Position numbers and translations under genes: made by a program. 60,980 nt of DNA from Gemmatimonadota bacterium (GTDB lineage: Bacteria > Gemmatimonadota > Gemmatimonadetes > Longimicrobiales > Gaopeijiaceae), in contig PBFD01000002.1 of the NCBI GenBank assembly GCA_002718595.1, positions 173,485 to 234,464 of the forward strand. Reading direction: 5' to 3'. This document shows positions 9,154-16,463 of the stretch, piece after piece. The notes under the pieces were generated by a model that saw nothing but the letters and a program-made list of their open reading frames with translations, did not search any database and was not told where the DNA came from. The first letter of the stretch is position 1. The number at the start of each line of letters is the position of its first letter.

Positions 9154-9234
9154 CTATATCGAGGAAGTTAAATCAAACACAAAACTAGAAGGATCAAAAT
9201 CTAAGTGCAATTTATTTTTGAGCATTTGTAACAA
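9154..9234 (-). pseudogene. Possible fossil tail of a gene upstream of the ACP gene
   Basis: On the minus strand, 26 codons between two stops read LLQMLKNKLHLDFDPSSF then VFDLTSSI and a stop, 23 bases before the ACP start. The residue pattern looks like a protein C terminus rather than random sequence. If so, the rest of the gene was lost at the junction with the wzx block. The assignment rests only on appearance. Confidence 0.25.
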
Positions 9235-9386
9235 CTATCTTGGGTAGTTCTAGAGTTGTTTTTTATTCTTCTTTTCTTACCTTCAAGCACCCTGTTGCTT
9301 AATAATTTAATGCCTAATGTTATTTATCAGGTAAATGTAAGTTAACTACTAATAAACATGCACCGAATAAAATCCCCAGGAAATTG

Positions 9387-9424
9387 TCTTGGGAGATTTC
9401 AAGGGGAGGCTGGATGAGCATTCC
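9387..9424 (+). repeat. Left copy of hisF-leader direct repeat
   Basis: This 38-base segment matches 14834-14872, the leader and first codons of the hisF-like gene, with two substitutions and one single-base gap by eye. It includes the GGGAGATTTCA and GGGGAG elements and the CTGGATGAGC start region. Here the start codon leads to only five further codons before a stop, so this copy is a scar and not a gene. Confidence 0.85.
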
Positions 9425-9477
9425 ACGTTCCTAAGTAACTACCAAATACCATAGGAAGCAAAGGGGGCCAAGTAACT

Positions 9478-10782
9478 ATTAATAAGAATCACCTGCAAGC
9501 CTTACTTCCAGTAGCAACAGCCAGTATTGTCATTCGTGCTATCACGATTGCATCGAAATTTGCGCTACTCGGCTATTTAGGGCGCTATATGACACTTGCA
9601 GATCTGGGCACCTATGGGATCCTCGCAACTTCTGTAGCAATGTCTGTTCAATTCCTCGGAATGGAATTTTACGTCTTTAACACAAGGGAAATCTTGGGGG
9701 CTGACCAAGCCAAAAGGGGCCTATTGTTGAGTGGCCAACTAACGTTTCATGGCTTGATATACCTCCTATCGTTACCTGCATTGTCTATTCTATTTTTCGC
9801 CGGCATTCTACCGTGGTCACTCGCGGTCTGGTTTTATATCCTGATCATAGTGGAGCACCTGTCAGTAGAAACCTGTAGGATTTTATTTGTTATTGGGCGC
9901 CCTATTTTAGCCAATTTCGCAGGATTCATCCGAATTGGATCTTGGGTAGCTATCGCGGTCACGGTCGGCTTACAAATCCCAGAGTACCGATCTGTTCAAG
10001 CTATTGCAATATTTTGGATCCTAGGTGGCCTTCTTTCCATATTAATCGGATGTAAGCCATTACTACAATCGGATTGGTCCAACCCCTTTGAGATCCGTCC
10101 GAGACTCGATTGGATTCGTAAAGGGGTATCGGTAGCTATGCCCTTTTTTATGTCCGCAGTAGCTTTGAACACTATATATTTTTCGGACCGATTTATCATC
10201 CAGCACTTCAGTGGTATAGAACAGGTCGGACTATACACATTTCATCAAAGTGTCGCAGGACTAGTATATACGGCGATTACTATAGGGGTAGTGAGCATCA
10301 TCTATCCAAAAATCGTAAAATCTTTCCTTATCCGAGACATGGCGCGATACACCCAGGAACGAAAAACTTTAGCAGTGGCAATAATATCTGGCAGTATATT
10401 GGTGAGTCTATTTCTCATCCTGATATTCCCATATCTAGCTGATTTCATGAAAAATCCGCAGTTTATTGAAACTCGTTCCGTTTTCTTTATCCTATTATTG
10501 GGTTCAGTCATCCAAAATATTAGCTTTGTCCCACACTATGATTTATATGCTAGAAGTATCGATCGGGATTTGATGTGGTCGACCATTCTAGCCGCTGCAT
10601 TAAACGTCGTTCTTAATTTCCTTTGGATCCCCAAATTCGGGATCATTGGAGCAGCTTGGGCCACGACCGTAGCATACATTATGCTCCTAATAACAAAATC
10701 TTGGGCAGTAGCCATAAGGTCTAAACAACCAGGTTGGGTCCCTCCTCAGAACATTAATACACTCGAGACAAACAATGAGTAG
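9478..10782 (+). CDS. wzx: Wzx-type lipid-linked oligosaccharide flippase
   Basis: About 434 residues with 12 or so hydrophobic segments in the polysaccharide-transporter/MATE-like pattern. It would move the undecaprenyl-linked repeat unit across the inner membrane. The first in-frame ATG (9589) is too far in: 37 codons before it match the N terminus of a second, decayed wzx at 34447-34635 (about 38 of 60 residues identical). The frame is open back to a stop at 9436-9438 and has no ATG, GTG or TTG there. An ATT at 9478, about 10 bases after GGGGG, is the best-placed initiator, and the codon before it (ACT) aligns with the GTG start of the relative. The gene overlaps wzy by 8 bases. Confidence 0.8.
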   Translation: MNKNHLQALLPVATASIVIRAITIASKFALLGYLGRYMTLADLGTYGILATSVAMSVQFLGMEFYVFNTREILGADQAKRGLLLSGQLTFHGLIYLLSLPALSILFFAGILPWSLAVWFYILIIVEHLSVETCRILFVIGRPILANFAGFIRIGSWVAIAVTVGLQIPEYRSVQAIAIFWILGGLLSILIGCKPLLQSDWSNPFEIRPRLDWIRKGVSVAMPFFMSAVALNTIYFSDRFIIQHFSGIEQVGLYTFHQSVAGLVYTAITIGVVSIIYPKIVKSFLIRDMARYTQERKTLAVAIISGSILVSLFLILIFPYLADFMKNPQFIETRSVFFILLLGSVIQNISFVPHYDLYARSIDRDLMWSTILAAALNVVLNFLWIPKFGIIGAAWATTVAYIMLLITKSWAVAIRSKQPGWVPPQNINTLETNNE

Positions 10783-12004
10783 CCCGGCTGACAGAACCAA
10801 TAAAGTAACACAACTTGGTTACTGGATTGTTTGGTCCATGGTTTGCATTTTTCTGAATGTGAGCATCGGCGGAGGAATTTACGGATCCACATTATGTCTC
10901 GCTTGGGTAATAGGACTGTGGATTGTCACTGATTTAAAGAATCAAGGTGTCCAAACAGGACTGGTATTTCTCGTCATTCTATTTGCAATAAGCCTAACTG
11001 CTGGAGGTTTAATAAAAGGCACTGACACAGCATTGAGAATATGGGACTTGCCTACCGCTGAAACAGGCAACAGAACCTTCCAAGAACTAGGAAAAATCCT
11101 ATTGGTCATCCTCGGTACACTGTCCTTGAAGAATATTCCTCATAGAATTTTTGAGTCCTTAGTCTTCTGGATCCCCGTCGGTATAGCTGGAATTTCAGTC
11201 ATCACCTATATCTCTGGCGATGGAAACACATACGACCTATTACGGTTTAATATCCCTAGCTTGGGCTCCTCAAATACTTCGGGATATTGCTTCGCAATTA
11301 GTCTTCTTATGGCACACTTCTCATGGGGAAAGACCACTGACAATACCATACGTCTTCTGATAATAACTGTGACCTTAGTACTGGGTGCAGCTTTGCTGGC
11401 AACAGTCTCCAGAGGAGCAGTCTTACAGTATATCGCTGGGCTACTAGCCTTCACCAAAAGGAAGAGTCAGGCATTCGTTGGAATTGCAGCAATAATAGCA
11501 ACGATCGTCTTACTCTTTCCCAACATCGCAGAGTATCTGCAGAGGTTACTCTCTCTCTTAGATCTTCAAGCACTACAACAAGAAGGTACTGGAGGGGGAC
11601 GTATATTTATCTGGAAATCCCTCATAGGGAGCCTGCTCTCTGCAGGACCATGGCACTTCTTCTTCGGCTTTTCCCCAGGAAGCATCAGCTTGAGACTACC
11701 CGGAGCAGGAGGATCTCTGGTACAGTTTTCAGCTCACTCATTATACGTGGATATCCTATACTCATTTGGAATCATCGGAGCCACAATTGGAGCCTACTGG
11801 ATGCTTAAAATTTCCCGCAAAATCCTTAAATCCTCTCCCAGAGATCCATGGAGAAATTTACAGTGGGGCTTATTTGTAATTTTATTTTTCGGTGGCGTCT
11901 TCGATTCCTATATAGTTACAGCTCAACTACTCTGGCTTAGCTGTGTCGTACTCGCGATTTTACACGTAAATTCCCCTCAAGAATACCAAAAGTTAAGAGC
12001 CTGA
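10775..12004 (+). CDS. wzy: Wzy/O-antigen ligase-type polymerase
   Basis: A 409-residue integral membrane protein with about 11 predicted helices. The long periplasmic stretch near residues 250-330 carries GGGRIFIWKSLIGS and AHSLYVDILYSFGIIG, the Arg-rich and 'HS.y...l...G..G' motifs of the Wzy_C/O-antigen ligase fold. It would polymerise repeat units on the periplasmic side. WaaL-type ligase is an alternative, but the tight coupling to wzx (8-base overlap) and nearby wzz favour the polymerase. Its stop overlaps the ATG of the decayed gene at 12004. Confidence 0.75.
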   Translation: MSSPADRTNKVTQLGYWIVWSMVCIFLNVSIGGGIYGSTLCLAWVIGLWIVTDLKNQGVQTGLVFLVILFAISLTAGGLIKGTDTALRIWDLPTAETGNRTFQELGKILLVILGTLSLKNIPHRIFESLVFWIPVGIAGISVITYISGDGNTYDLLRFNIPSLGSSNTSGYCFAISLLMAHFSWGKTTDNTIRLLIITVTLVLGAALLATVSRGAVLQYIAGLLAFTKRKSQAFVGIAAIIATIVLLFPNIAEYLQRLLSLLDLQALQQEGTGGGRIFIWKSLIGSLLSAGPWHFFFGFSPGSISLRLPGAGGSLVQFSAHSLYVDILYSFGIIGATIGAYWMLKISRKILKSSPRDPWRNLQWGLFVILFFGGVFDSYIVTAQLLWLSCVVLAILHVNSPQEYQKLRA

Positions 12005-12348
12005 TGTCTACGTTGCATATTTTCATACACGTATCTTCTCCCTGAGAGGATGTCTTCGCTGGAGTTCACAAAAGCCTAGAACATTCGACCCAACAGCAAG
12101 ATACTTGTGTAACCATCACTCTAGAGGACCATGACTACGAGTATATAGAGAACATTGAATTTACTTTCCGCAAATATGCTCGCTTTCTATATTACGGTGG
12201 CATCTTTAGAAAAATTGAGAAATCAGTGGTAGACGTCTTAGAAAAATATTCTGATCAAAAGTCTGTCACTTTCTACTTAGCCGAAGAAGGTGTTAGAATT
12301 GTACAGGATGATGCACTCTTTTTGGAAAGAGTATCCTTGGGACTTTGA
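12004..12348 (+). pseudogene. Decayed relative of the glycan gene at 33299-34447
   Basis: The frame starts with an ATG overlapping the wzy stop and reads MSTLHIFIHVSSP, then an in-frame TGA at 12043-12045, then EDVFAGVHKSLEHSTQQQ and on through YARFLYYGGIFRKIE and VTFYLAEEGV. About half of the first 97 positions match the intact 382-residue protein encoded at 33299-34447. Similarity ends near 12303 and the frame stops at 12346-12348, so roughly three quarters of the gene is missing. A complete six-base-stem hairpin (12358-12375, CTGCCA/TGGCAG) lies just after it. Confidence 0.85.
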
Positions 12349-12469
12349 TTTGCAGTTCTGCCATTATTTTGGCAGGAGTGGCTAACCTAGAAGCTCACTC
12401 AGATAACGGACTTCTTTTCTTAGAGAGCATTATTTGTCAAAAAATTAAAAAATAGCAAGGCATCGTAGT

Positions 12470-12482
12470 TCCTGCCCCTTAA
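12470..12482 (+). repeat. 13-bp inverted repeat, left copy, beside fkbM
   Basis: TCCTGCCCCTTAA here is the exact reverse complement of TTAAGGGGCAGGA at 13379-13391, at the 3' end of the fkbM-type gene. An 8-base direct repeat CGTAGTTC also occurs at 12464-12471 and 13411-13418. Together they frame the fkbM gene. Confidence 0.7.
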
Positions 12483-12504
12483 CCAACGAAGGTAGAAAGA
12501 AACA

Positions 12505-13398
12505 ATGAAAGAGGTTATAAAAAGATTTATCCCATCAGCTCTAAAGCAACGTATTCACAGATTCTTATGGGCATATGTACGAAAAATTAATCTTAAAAAT
12601 GTTTTTGGGTTTGATATCTATCATAATTCTTCAGATACTATTTATTACAAAAAGTTTGCTGGCAAAGCGATTAGCGATGTTGCAAATTCTAGTGATGGAA
12701 GAATTTTCCATACAATGGACAGATTTATTAGAGATGGGAGTGTTGCTATCGACGTGGGTGCTAGTATTGGCCTTATGACTTTAGTAATGTCAAAATTGGT
12801 TGGTAACAATGGAAAGGTTCTGTCTTTTGAACCTGGTCCAGTAAGCTACGGTCTCCTTCGACGAAATGTTTTTACTAATGTACTTAATGGAAACGTTACC
12901 ATTTCTGATAACGCTCTTTCAGACAGTTTAGGTAGCTTTAATCTTTTTCTTAGCCCATCGGGTGAAAGTGATAATCAATTACATAAAGACATGGCTGTCT
13001 ACACGTTTAAAGATGAATTGCCTCGAGCTAAGTTTATTGTTAATACACAAACTATCGATCATTGCCTTGCAGAAAATGAAATTGATTTTGACAGAGTTTC
13101 ATTCATAAAAATCGACACAGAGGGACATGATTTATTTGTGTTGCGTGGAGGACGTTCGCTCTTTTCAAAAGCCACTAAGATAGCAGTGCTTGTTGAGTTT
13201 GCTCCATACTTGAAAGCTTGGGAAAAAATAACTATTGACGAATTTTATAATGAATTAGTTTCGCTAGGATTCGATATCTATGATGACGCAAATCTTAAAT
13301 ATGGGAAGGTCGATTTATATTATCTAAAGTCAAATTATGGTTTTGATAAGGTGGGTAAATACACAGATCTTTTGCTGCTTAAGGGGCAGGACCTATAA
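12505..13398 (+). CDS. FkbM-family methyltransferase
   Basis: A 297-residue SAM-dependent methyltransferase. The SAM-binding motif AIDVGASIGLMTLVMSK (about 78-94) is followed by VLSFEPGP and by the family's second signature FIKIDTEGHDLFVLRGG (about 205-221). FkbM proteins O-methylate sugars or small molecules; within a glycan locus a sugar methyl ether is the likely product. The ATG is 14 bases after a GGTAGAAAG. The gene is more AT-rich than its neighbours and shows G over C on the coding strand, unlike the wzx, wzy and wzz genes around it. It is also framed by a 13-bp inverted repeat, all of which suggests separate arrival. Confidence 0.85.
   Translation: MKEVIKRFIPSALKQRIHRFLWAYVRKINLKNVFGFDIYHNSSDTIYYKKFAGKAISDVANSSDGRIFHTMDRFIRDGSVAIDVGASIGLMTLVMSKLVGNNGKVLSFEPGPVSYGLLRRNVFTNVLNGNVTISDNALSDSLGSFNLFLSPSGESDNQLHKDMAVYTFKDELPRAKFIVNTQTIDHCLAENEIDFDRVSFIKIDTEGHDLFVLRGGRSLFSKATKIAVLVEFAPYLKAWEKITIDEFYNELVSLGFDIYDDANLKYGKVDLYYLKSNYGFDKVGKYTDLLLLKGQDL
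13379..13391 (+). repeat. 13-bp inverted repeat, right copy, inside the fkbM 3' end
   Basis: TTAAGGGGCAGGA is the exact reverse complement of 12470-12482. It covers the codons for the last few residues (LKGQD) of the methyltransferase. Confidence 0.7.
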
Positions 13399-13458
13399 AT
13401 ATTTGGAAGACGTAGTTCGCTTAGCTATCATTGTAGTAGAAAAGGAGACTTGCCAACA

Positions 13459-14520
13459 ATGGACACCCATTCATCTCATCAAAGCCTAAAACAAGGCCAT
13501 ACAATATTATGGGTAATGACGATAATCCTTCGACGTCTTCCCTTTGTATTGAAGACTATTCTGGGAGTCATCATCATTTCTTCTGCTACCATTTTTGCCA
13601 CAGATGAATACACATCTACTTCAATGTTTATACTCGAATCCAGATCTAGCACTGGAAACGCAGGGATCGGAGCTCTAGCCCAGAGCTTTGGCGTTTCTGC
13701 AATGGGAGGGAGCTTGGGTAATGATTCGGATCCTCCTCAATTTTATGCTGCAGTCCTTAGTTCCTATGACTTTCTTGCTAATATAGCCCAAATAGAATAT
13801 GTAAATCCTAATCCATCTGACAACGGAGTCGACCAGCAAATAGTTAGGCCTATTGACCTATTTTCTGATCCCCAAGAAGAGCTAGCTAAGAGACTCGCGA
13901 TAACCGTAGATGCACTTCGCGACAAGGTGACTACAGACTTCGATCCCCTTTCAAGAATTATAACCTTAGAAGTCACATCTGAGTGGCAATGGTTTTCAGA
14001 AATCCTTAACAAGAGCATGCTGGAATCTCTAAACGATTTCAATGTTGGGAAACGTGAATCCCGTGCCACTTTTGAACGTATCTTTACGGAAAATAGGTTG
14101 AGTGAAGCCCAGAAAGAGCTAGAATCCGTGGAAGACTCACTCGCAGAGTTCTACGCTCGCAATAGAAGGATCGAAGACTCCCCTAGCCTAATGGCAGAAG
14201 CAGCTCGCACGCAACGACGTGTGGAAGTCAGTCAACAAGTATACCTTACTCTTTCTCAGGCTTACGAAGAAGCTCGTATTGAAGAAGCCCGAAACACTCC
14301 CTTGATTACTGTTATTGACAGGCCTGAAGGATCTTCTGAACCTCTAGGGTCCATTCTCATCCAAATCATATTAGGAGCGCTACTGGGTCTAGGCATAGCC
14401 GTGGCTTATCTCGTTTTCGAAGAATTCGTTAGGGTCCAACGTATCAAACAATCGCCAGAATACTTGGAGTTTCAGAAGGTTTTGCGACAGTGGTGGCCAT
14501 ATCCAAAAAACAGGCCTTAG
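13459..14520 (+). CDS. wzz: Wzz-type chain-length determinant protein
   Basis: About 353 residues with the Wzz topology. A first membrane helix lies near residues 25-50 (LPFVLKTILGVIIISSATIF), followed by a large periplasmic domain with coiled-coil character (NRLSEAQKELESVEDSLAEF, AARTQRRVEVSQQVYLTL). A second helix (ILIQIILGALLGLGIAVAYL) is preceded by the proline/glycine-rich VIDRPEGSSEPLGS. There is no kinase domain. It would set the modal length of the polymer made by Wzy. An in-frame TTG at 13450 exists, but AAAGGAGA sits only 2-3 bases from it and 11 bases from the ATG chosen here. Confidence 0.82.
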   Translation: MDTHSSHQSLKQGHTILWVMTIILRRLPFVLKTILGVIIISSATIFATDEYTSTSMFILESRSSTGNAGIGALAQSFGVSAMGGSLGNDSDPPQFYAAVLSSYDFLANIAQIEYVNPNPSDNGVDQQIVRPIDLFSDPQEELAKRLAITVDALRDKVTTDFDPLSRIITLEVTSEWQWFSEILNKSMLESLNDFNVGKRESRATFERIFTENRLSEAQKELESVEDSLAEFYARNRRIEDSPSLMAEAARTQRRVEVSQQVYLTLSQAYEEARIEEARNTPLITVIDRPEGSSEPLGSILIQIILGALLGLGIAVAYLVFEEFVRVQRIKQSPEYLEFQKVLRQWWPYPKNRP

Positions 14521-14577
14521 GAAAACACTGGACAGATTCAGCTTAAAGTCACAGCAAGATTCAAATCATCCTTTACT

Positions 14578-14827
14578 CTACCAATCATTGGCTTCTTCAA
14601 TTTTTTTCGGTAGATCATTAGTATCTAATCGTGGCACAAGAAATCTGGTATCTCAGCTTCATTATCAACACTATATATCACTTCTTCCATTGTTATTACG
14701 TTGTAATTTTTGCGTATATAATCAATTTGTTTTTAAACAAATGAATGTCTAATCCTTTTATATTTGGATATCGTGAATTTTTCATGTCCCTCCATAGTGG
14801 TACATTACTATATGTTAGATTATTCAT
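14578..14827 (-). pseudogene. Relic of a polysaccharide deacetylase gene
   Basis: On the minus strand an ATG at 14827 opens MNNLT and then, across frame changes, VMYHY, RDMKNSRYPNIKGLDIHLF and DYIRKNYNVITMEEVIYS. This parallels the intact deacetylase at 4427-5365 (VVMYHYVREIKG, IKGLEFEKFKTQLDYL). At least three single-base frameshifts are needed, one of them in an A run. After EIPDF the sequence jumps to PRLDTNDLPKKIEEANDW and a stop, matching the C-terminal RYDTNDFPQ of the intact protein. About 230 codons, including the metal-binding core, are deleted. It lies 3' of wzz and immediately upstream of the hisF leader. Confidence 0.85.
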
Positions 14828-14833
14828 TATTTT

Positions 14834-14872
14834 TCTTGGGAGATTTCACGGGGAGCCTGGATGAGCCATTCA
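14834..14872 (+). repeat. Right copy of hisF-leader direct repeat
   Basis: The functional copy: it contains the ribosome-binding region GGGGAG and the start of the hisF-like gene at 14861. It matches 9387-9424 over 38-39 bases with two substitutions and a one-base gap. Confidence 0.85.
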
Positions 14873-15757
14873 ATCCGAATAATTGCCAGATTAGATATTA
14901 AGGGTCCTAACCTAGTGAAAGGCTTGCAGCTCGAAGGGAATCGGGTTTTGGGCACAGCTCAGCAATACTCTGAGATATATTACCATGAAGGTGCTGATGA
15001 GCTTATTTATCAAGATGTAGTTGCCAGTCTATACGGGCGAAGCAGTCTCAAAGAAATCGTTCAAAAGACTTCTGAAACTACGGCAATTCCTCTCACCGTG
15101 GCTGGTGGTATTAGAACCATTGAGGATGTGACTGACCTACTTAGGGCTGGAGCGGATAAAGTCGCAATCAATACAGCTGCAGTATCTAACCCGCGTATTC
15201 TCACCGAGGCCGCACGTGTTTTTGGGTCACAATGCATCGTTGCATCCATAGAGACTTATCGACAAAAAGATGGAGGTTATGAGGTCTGGACTGATTATGG
15301 ACGTGAAGTTTCAGATTTGGAAACAATTGAATGGGGGAAGCGAGTAGAGGAGCTAGGTGCAGGTGAAATCCTTCTTACTTCTATTAATAATGAGGGTATG
15401 GGTAATGGTTTTGATCTTGAGTTAGTGGAAGCCGTATCAAGTTCGGTCTCGATACCAGTGATCTCTTGTGGGGGTGCAGGGAAACTGGAACACTTCAAAG
15501 AGGTAGTCACTAAGGGTAAGGCAGATGCGGTCGCAGCGGCATCGATCTTTCATTATCACTACTGTCAGCCTGTGAACCAACCCAACATGTCATATAGTTC
15601 TCCAGATCTTCGCATGGGTGCACATATTGATTCAGGGAACATTGAGTTTTTAAACGAGGGATACGGTGGCACAGCGGATTTAATGGTTGACTCATGCTCA
15701 ATCGGCAGTGTAAAGGAATACTTGAATGAAAATGGTGTTGAAACACGGATCATATAG
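14861..15757 (+). CDS. hisF: HisF-like cyclase subunit for sugar amidination, with C-terminal insertion
   Basis: A 298-residue (beta/alpha)8 protein. It begins IRIIARLDIKG and contains PLTVAGGIRTIEDV, ADKVAINTAA, ISCGGAGKLEHF and ADAVAAASIFHYHY, all HisF signatures. Paired with HisH and WbpG genes directly downstream, it is probably the HisF2 type that helps deliver ammonia for making an acetamidino sugar and not the histidine enzyme. HisF is normally about 250-255 residues. Here about 44 extra residues (about 236-279) lie between the last strand and the final helix (GSVKEYLNENGVETRII). A GGGGAG is well spaced before the ATG. Confidence 0.82.
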   Translation: MSHSIRIIARLDIKGPNLVKGLQLEGNRVLGTAQQYSEIYYHEGADELIYQDVVASLYGRSSLKEIVQKTSETTAIPLTVAGGIRTIEDVTDLLRAGADKVAINTAAVSNPRILTEAARVFGSQCIVASIETYRQKDGGYEVWTDYGREVSDLETIEWGKRVEELGAGEILLTSINNEGMGNGFDLELVEAVSSSVSIPVISCGGAGKLEHFKEVVTKGKADAVAAASIFHYHYCQPVNQPNMSYSSPDLRMGAHIDSGNIEFLNEGYGGTADLMVDSCSIGSVKEYLNENGVETRII

Positions 15758-15789
15758 GGAAGGGGAAATTACTAGATGGACATGAAACA

Positions 15790-16440
15790 ATGAGTATGGT
15801 AACCATAGTCGATTATGGAGTCGGCAATCTTTTCAATATCCAGAAGGCTTTTAAATCAATAGGGGCAGGTAGTACAATTTCTAATGATCCTGAAGAGATA
15901 GCAGGTTCATCTAAATTGGTGCTTCCAGGAGTTGGATCTTTTGAAGCTGGGATGACAGCGTTGAAAGAATCAGGGACAGATGAAGTAGTCAAAGATTTTG
16001 CTGCTTCTGGGCGTCCCTTAATGGGTATTTGTTTGGGTATGCAATTGATGTTGAGTACGTCCGAAGAAAACGGAAAGTGGGCCGGGTTGGATCTGATAGA
16101 GGGCAAAGTGGTGCGCTTTACTGAATCTAAAGATACGCAAGAGAATTATAAAATCCCACAAATTGGGTGGAATAGTATCTCCAAACCAACTGGTATGGAG
16201 ATCGATTGGAACAATACGGTTCTGAAATCTCTGGACCCTACTGATACTTCCTATCTCTATTTCATACATTCCTACTATGTGGCTCCTGCTGACGAACAAT
16301 CTGTGATTGCTGAGACTACCTATGGACAAGACACCTTTTGTTCTGTGGTTATGAAAGACAATCTGGTCGGTTGTCAATTTCATCCAGAGAGAAGTGGTAA
16401 GGTAGGCCTGCAGATTCTGGAAGCCTTTATTGGTGCTTAA
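15790..16440 (+). CDS. hisH: HisH-like glutamine amidotransferase subunit
   Basis: A 216-residue class-I glutaminase. The nucleophile lies in MGICLGMQL (Cys81) and the His-Glu pair in CQFHPERS; the N terminus VTIVDYGVGNLFNIQKAF is typical of HisH. It would release ammonia from glutamine and channel it to its HisF partner. Because WbpG is encoded 23 bases downstream, the pair most likely serves sugar amidination. The glutaminase triad is complete. A second in-frame ATG two codons later is possible. Confidence 0.88.
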   Translation: MSMVTIVDYGVGNLFNIQKAFKSIGAGSTISNDPEEIAGSSKLVLPGVGSFEAGMTALKESGTDEVVKDFAASGRPLMGICLGMQLMLSTSEENGKWAGLDLIEGKVVRFTESKDTQENYKIPQIGWNSISKPTGMEIDWNNTVLKSLDPTDTSYLYFIHSYYVAPADEQSVIAETTYGQDTFCSVVMKDNLVGCQFHPERSGKVGLQILEAFIGA

Positions 16441-16463
16441 ACTTAATGACTGAGGAATATAGG

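Larger units (their letters stand above)
9132..9477 (+). other. Intergenic junction between minus-strand island and wzx block
   Basis: This 346-base stretch separates the ACP gene (minus) from wzx (plus). It holds a possible gene tail on the minus strand (9154-9234) and a 38-base copy of the hisF leader (9387-9424). The rest is AT-rich with a weak hairpin (AAGCA/TGCTT near 9284-9299). It must contain the promoter for the minus-strand island and probably that for wzx, but I cannot place either with confidence. Confidence 0.5.

Noticed and set aside
12358-12375. Perfect six-base-pair hairpin (CTGCCA/TGGCAG) after the decayed gene, considered as a terminator
   Set aside because: No T run follows the stem, so intrinsic termination is not supported.
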